Positions 62,557-64,000 of a DNA stretch of 64,000 nt are shown here, one piece after another; the stretch's first letter is position 1, and each line of letters opens with the position of its first letter. The notes below the pieces were generated by a model. It was given only the letters and a program-made list of their open reading frames with translations. It was not told the DNA's origin and did no database searches. The stretch is from Trichosporon coremiiforme (lineage: Eukaryota; Basidiomycota; Tremellomycetes; Trichosporonales; Trichosporonaceae), in assembly GCA_039545355.1 (NCBI GenBank), contig BCJJ01000011.1, positions 330,702-394,701 on the forward strand. The letters are read 5' to 3'. The translations under genes were made by a program, and so were the position numbers.

Positions 62557-63542
62557 TGTTCCTTCTGGGCTTTGCGGGGGAGCTAGACAGCCCGAGGCTT
62601 GGTGAGGATACAGGGGGGACGCATGGTAGCCGCAATTTCAGGCAGAGAGAGCACCGAGCACGGTCACAGGCGATGCCCGCTATACCAGCGAGGTGCGCCA
62701 GGCGGTGTGTCACTGATCCGCCTGAGTAAGAAAGCGGTGAAGTAACACGCGTTGGGCTGGGTCCTGTGATTCGTCGCTGATACCGATGCGCGGGTCTATT
62801 TACGGCTGTTCACCGTTGTTCCTGTTCTCCTTGGTAACCTAGAATTGTTTGATGCCGCGAAAGCAGGAAAGAGCGGCGGTCTTGGTTCAGAGACCGCTGT
62901 TTGGCGTACATGGGATGATCAGGAGAAAGTGAGAATACGTGGGCCGCACGAGGATGGTGCTGGAGAAAGGGGAAGTGGATGAATAGTCGTAGCGCGTCTG
63001 TGCGCGCCTTTCCTCACAAGTTCTGGCCCGCGGGCCACGCGCAACAAAGCGGTCCGCATTCCGATCTTCTGGCGCTAAACGGGCCACCGCATCGCCTCCT
63101 GTCAAGTTATCTGCACTGAATGTGCCGATCAAGTGAGCTGCACAGCTTGGTACATGAGGGCTCAGAGGGGTGAGTGTCGCGCGTGGGAGAGTGAGACAGT
63201 GTCCAGCTGCCGTTTGTCGAGACCCCTACGCAACCGCTAACACTTGGGCTCCGATCTATTGACAACGGCCATCTGTTGCTCTGACTGACACACCTTCCAA
63301 CGACGAATTCGATTCTCCAGCAGGTGACACGGGGATCAGCGTGCCGTCTGCTCCATATGCAGTGCACTGTGCGAGTGAGGGACGAGCTAGGAACGATCTA
63401 GCAGCGAGCTCCACGAGCGTGGCCTATTTCAGGCTGACAACTTTGGCATGACCGAGCAGCTTTCGACCTGCTGCTTCCACTGACGTCGAAGCACCTTGAC
63501 CTACATTTCTAACACTCATCCACGGAGGAACATCTACGGACC
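62557..63542. other. Divergent intergenic region, nothing recognised
   Basis: About 1 kb between the Trp-rich orphan (minus) and the partial right-edge gene (plus). Reverse-strand frames at 62887-63132 and 63107-63367 have no coding character. Confidence 0.45.
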
Positions 63543-64000
63543 ATGTTCAGCGCCCTCCGACCCCTCCCCCGCGACCCAGCCTTCATGCTCAACGTCCGCC
63601 CCTCATATGCGTTTCGGCCAGGCGGCGCTGCCACTGCACGAGATCTCCGAGATCAAGTCCTTCAATAAGATCTGGGTCGAGCCCTCCTTCCAAGCCCAGT
63701 TTCCAGACGGGCTTTACCTGTGCATGTTCTCTCCAGGGGGTCAGTGGATCTATCACGACTGCAAAAAGGGCGACGAGTGGGCCATCTACGCCGCCCCGAC
63801 GCCCGCATACCTGGCCGAGCTCGTCGACAAAGTAGGAGACCTCGAGAGCGAAACGAGGCCCCTGGAGGATTGCCGATACGGAGGGGTATATTCCAACGCA
63901 TCACTACGAGCCCGTGGAGAACAAGCAGGAGATCCTCGACGCCCTGGATTCAAAGGGGGGATTGGAGGAGGCGATGAGGACGCTATGGCGCACGTGCAAG
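63543..64000 (+). CDS. Partial gene at right edge, apparently frameshifted, unknown function
   Basis: An ATG at 63543 begins MFSALRPLPRDPAFMLNVRP. Near 63605 the sensible reading moves to another frame, RFGQAALPLHEISEIKSFNK, followed by LYLCMFSPGGQWIYHDCKKG and EWAIYAAPTPAYLAELVDKV. Around 63855-63870 it changes frame again to IADTEGYIPTHHYEPVENKQ, EILDALDSKGG and EAMRTLW, which runs off the window. No canonical intron explains either shift, so the gene has either decayed or contains single-base errors. The Trp/Tyr-rich middle suggests a small folded domain, but I cannot name it. Confidence 0.5.

Overview
The window looks like nuclear chromosomal DNA of a GC-rich basidiomycete yeast, most likely a tremellomycete of the Trichosporonales or Cryptococcus type. 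Evidence: many very short introns (mostly 31-60 nt) with GTGAGT or GTAAGT donors and CTGAC or CTAAC branch sites just before the acceptor, pyrimidine-rich leaders, tightly packed genes, a strong preference for C- or G-ending codons, and tRNA genes split by introns at position 37/38. The genus is inferred, not shown. I rebuilt gene models by joining open frames across canonical splice sites that restore phase; exon coordinates are in the entries.

Layout. 1-11.7 kb is a housekeeping block: a partial gene resembling the fungal mRNA-capping RNA 5'-triphosphatase, CDC37 (Hsp90 co-chaperone), NDC1 (nuclear-pore and spindle-pole anchor), an intron-containing tRNA-Glu, a SET-domain gene with disrupted frame, a two-TM small membrane protein, an NMNAT/POF1-like nucleotidyltransferase and a PPR-like mitochondrial protein. 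11.7-12.6 kb is a PNRC/Edc1-type decapping-activator candidate. A 5.3 kb gene-free stretch with a long spliced leader precedes a large LRR-DH-PH Rho exchange factor (17.9-22.1 kb). Then come an RGG/His-rich protein whose long intron holds a 15-N gap, the mitochondrial aspartate/glutamate carrier, and a DHA1-type MFS exporter. After a 2.9 kb gene-free stretch follow an F-box/LRR-like protein, a Zn2Cys6 transcription factor, an orphan, an acyl-CoA synthetase ending in AKL (peroxisomal), an NR2C2AP-like protein and a superoxide-dismutase-fold mitoribosomal subunit.

From about 45.7 to 60.8 kb the character changes. Between an intron-containing tRNA-Pro and an intron-containing tRNA-Asn, and just past the latter, lie eight unrecognised genes. 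Most encode small one- or two-span membrane proteins with short ectodomains and disordered cytosolic tails. Three carry PPxY motifs (PPSY, PPAY, PPPY) and two more carry APTY/APSY motifs. This architecture resembles membrane adaptors of Nedd4/Rsp5-type ubiquitin ligases and is the best candidate here for an undescribed system. The right end has a Trp-rich orphan with a 17-nt exon and a partial, apparently frameshifted gene running off the edge.

How the genes work together: most housekeeping genes are in divergent pairs sharing short intergenic promoters (CDC37/NDC1, the PPR-like/PNRC-like pair, the RGG protein/AGC1, NR2C2AP-like/mitoribosomal) and show no shared pathway. The PPxY block is the only place where neighbouring genes suggest a common function.
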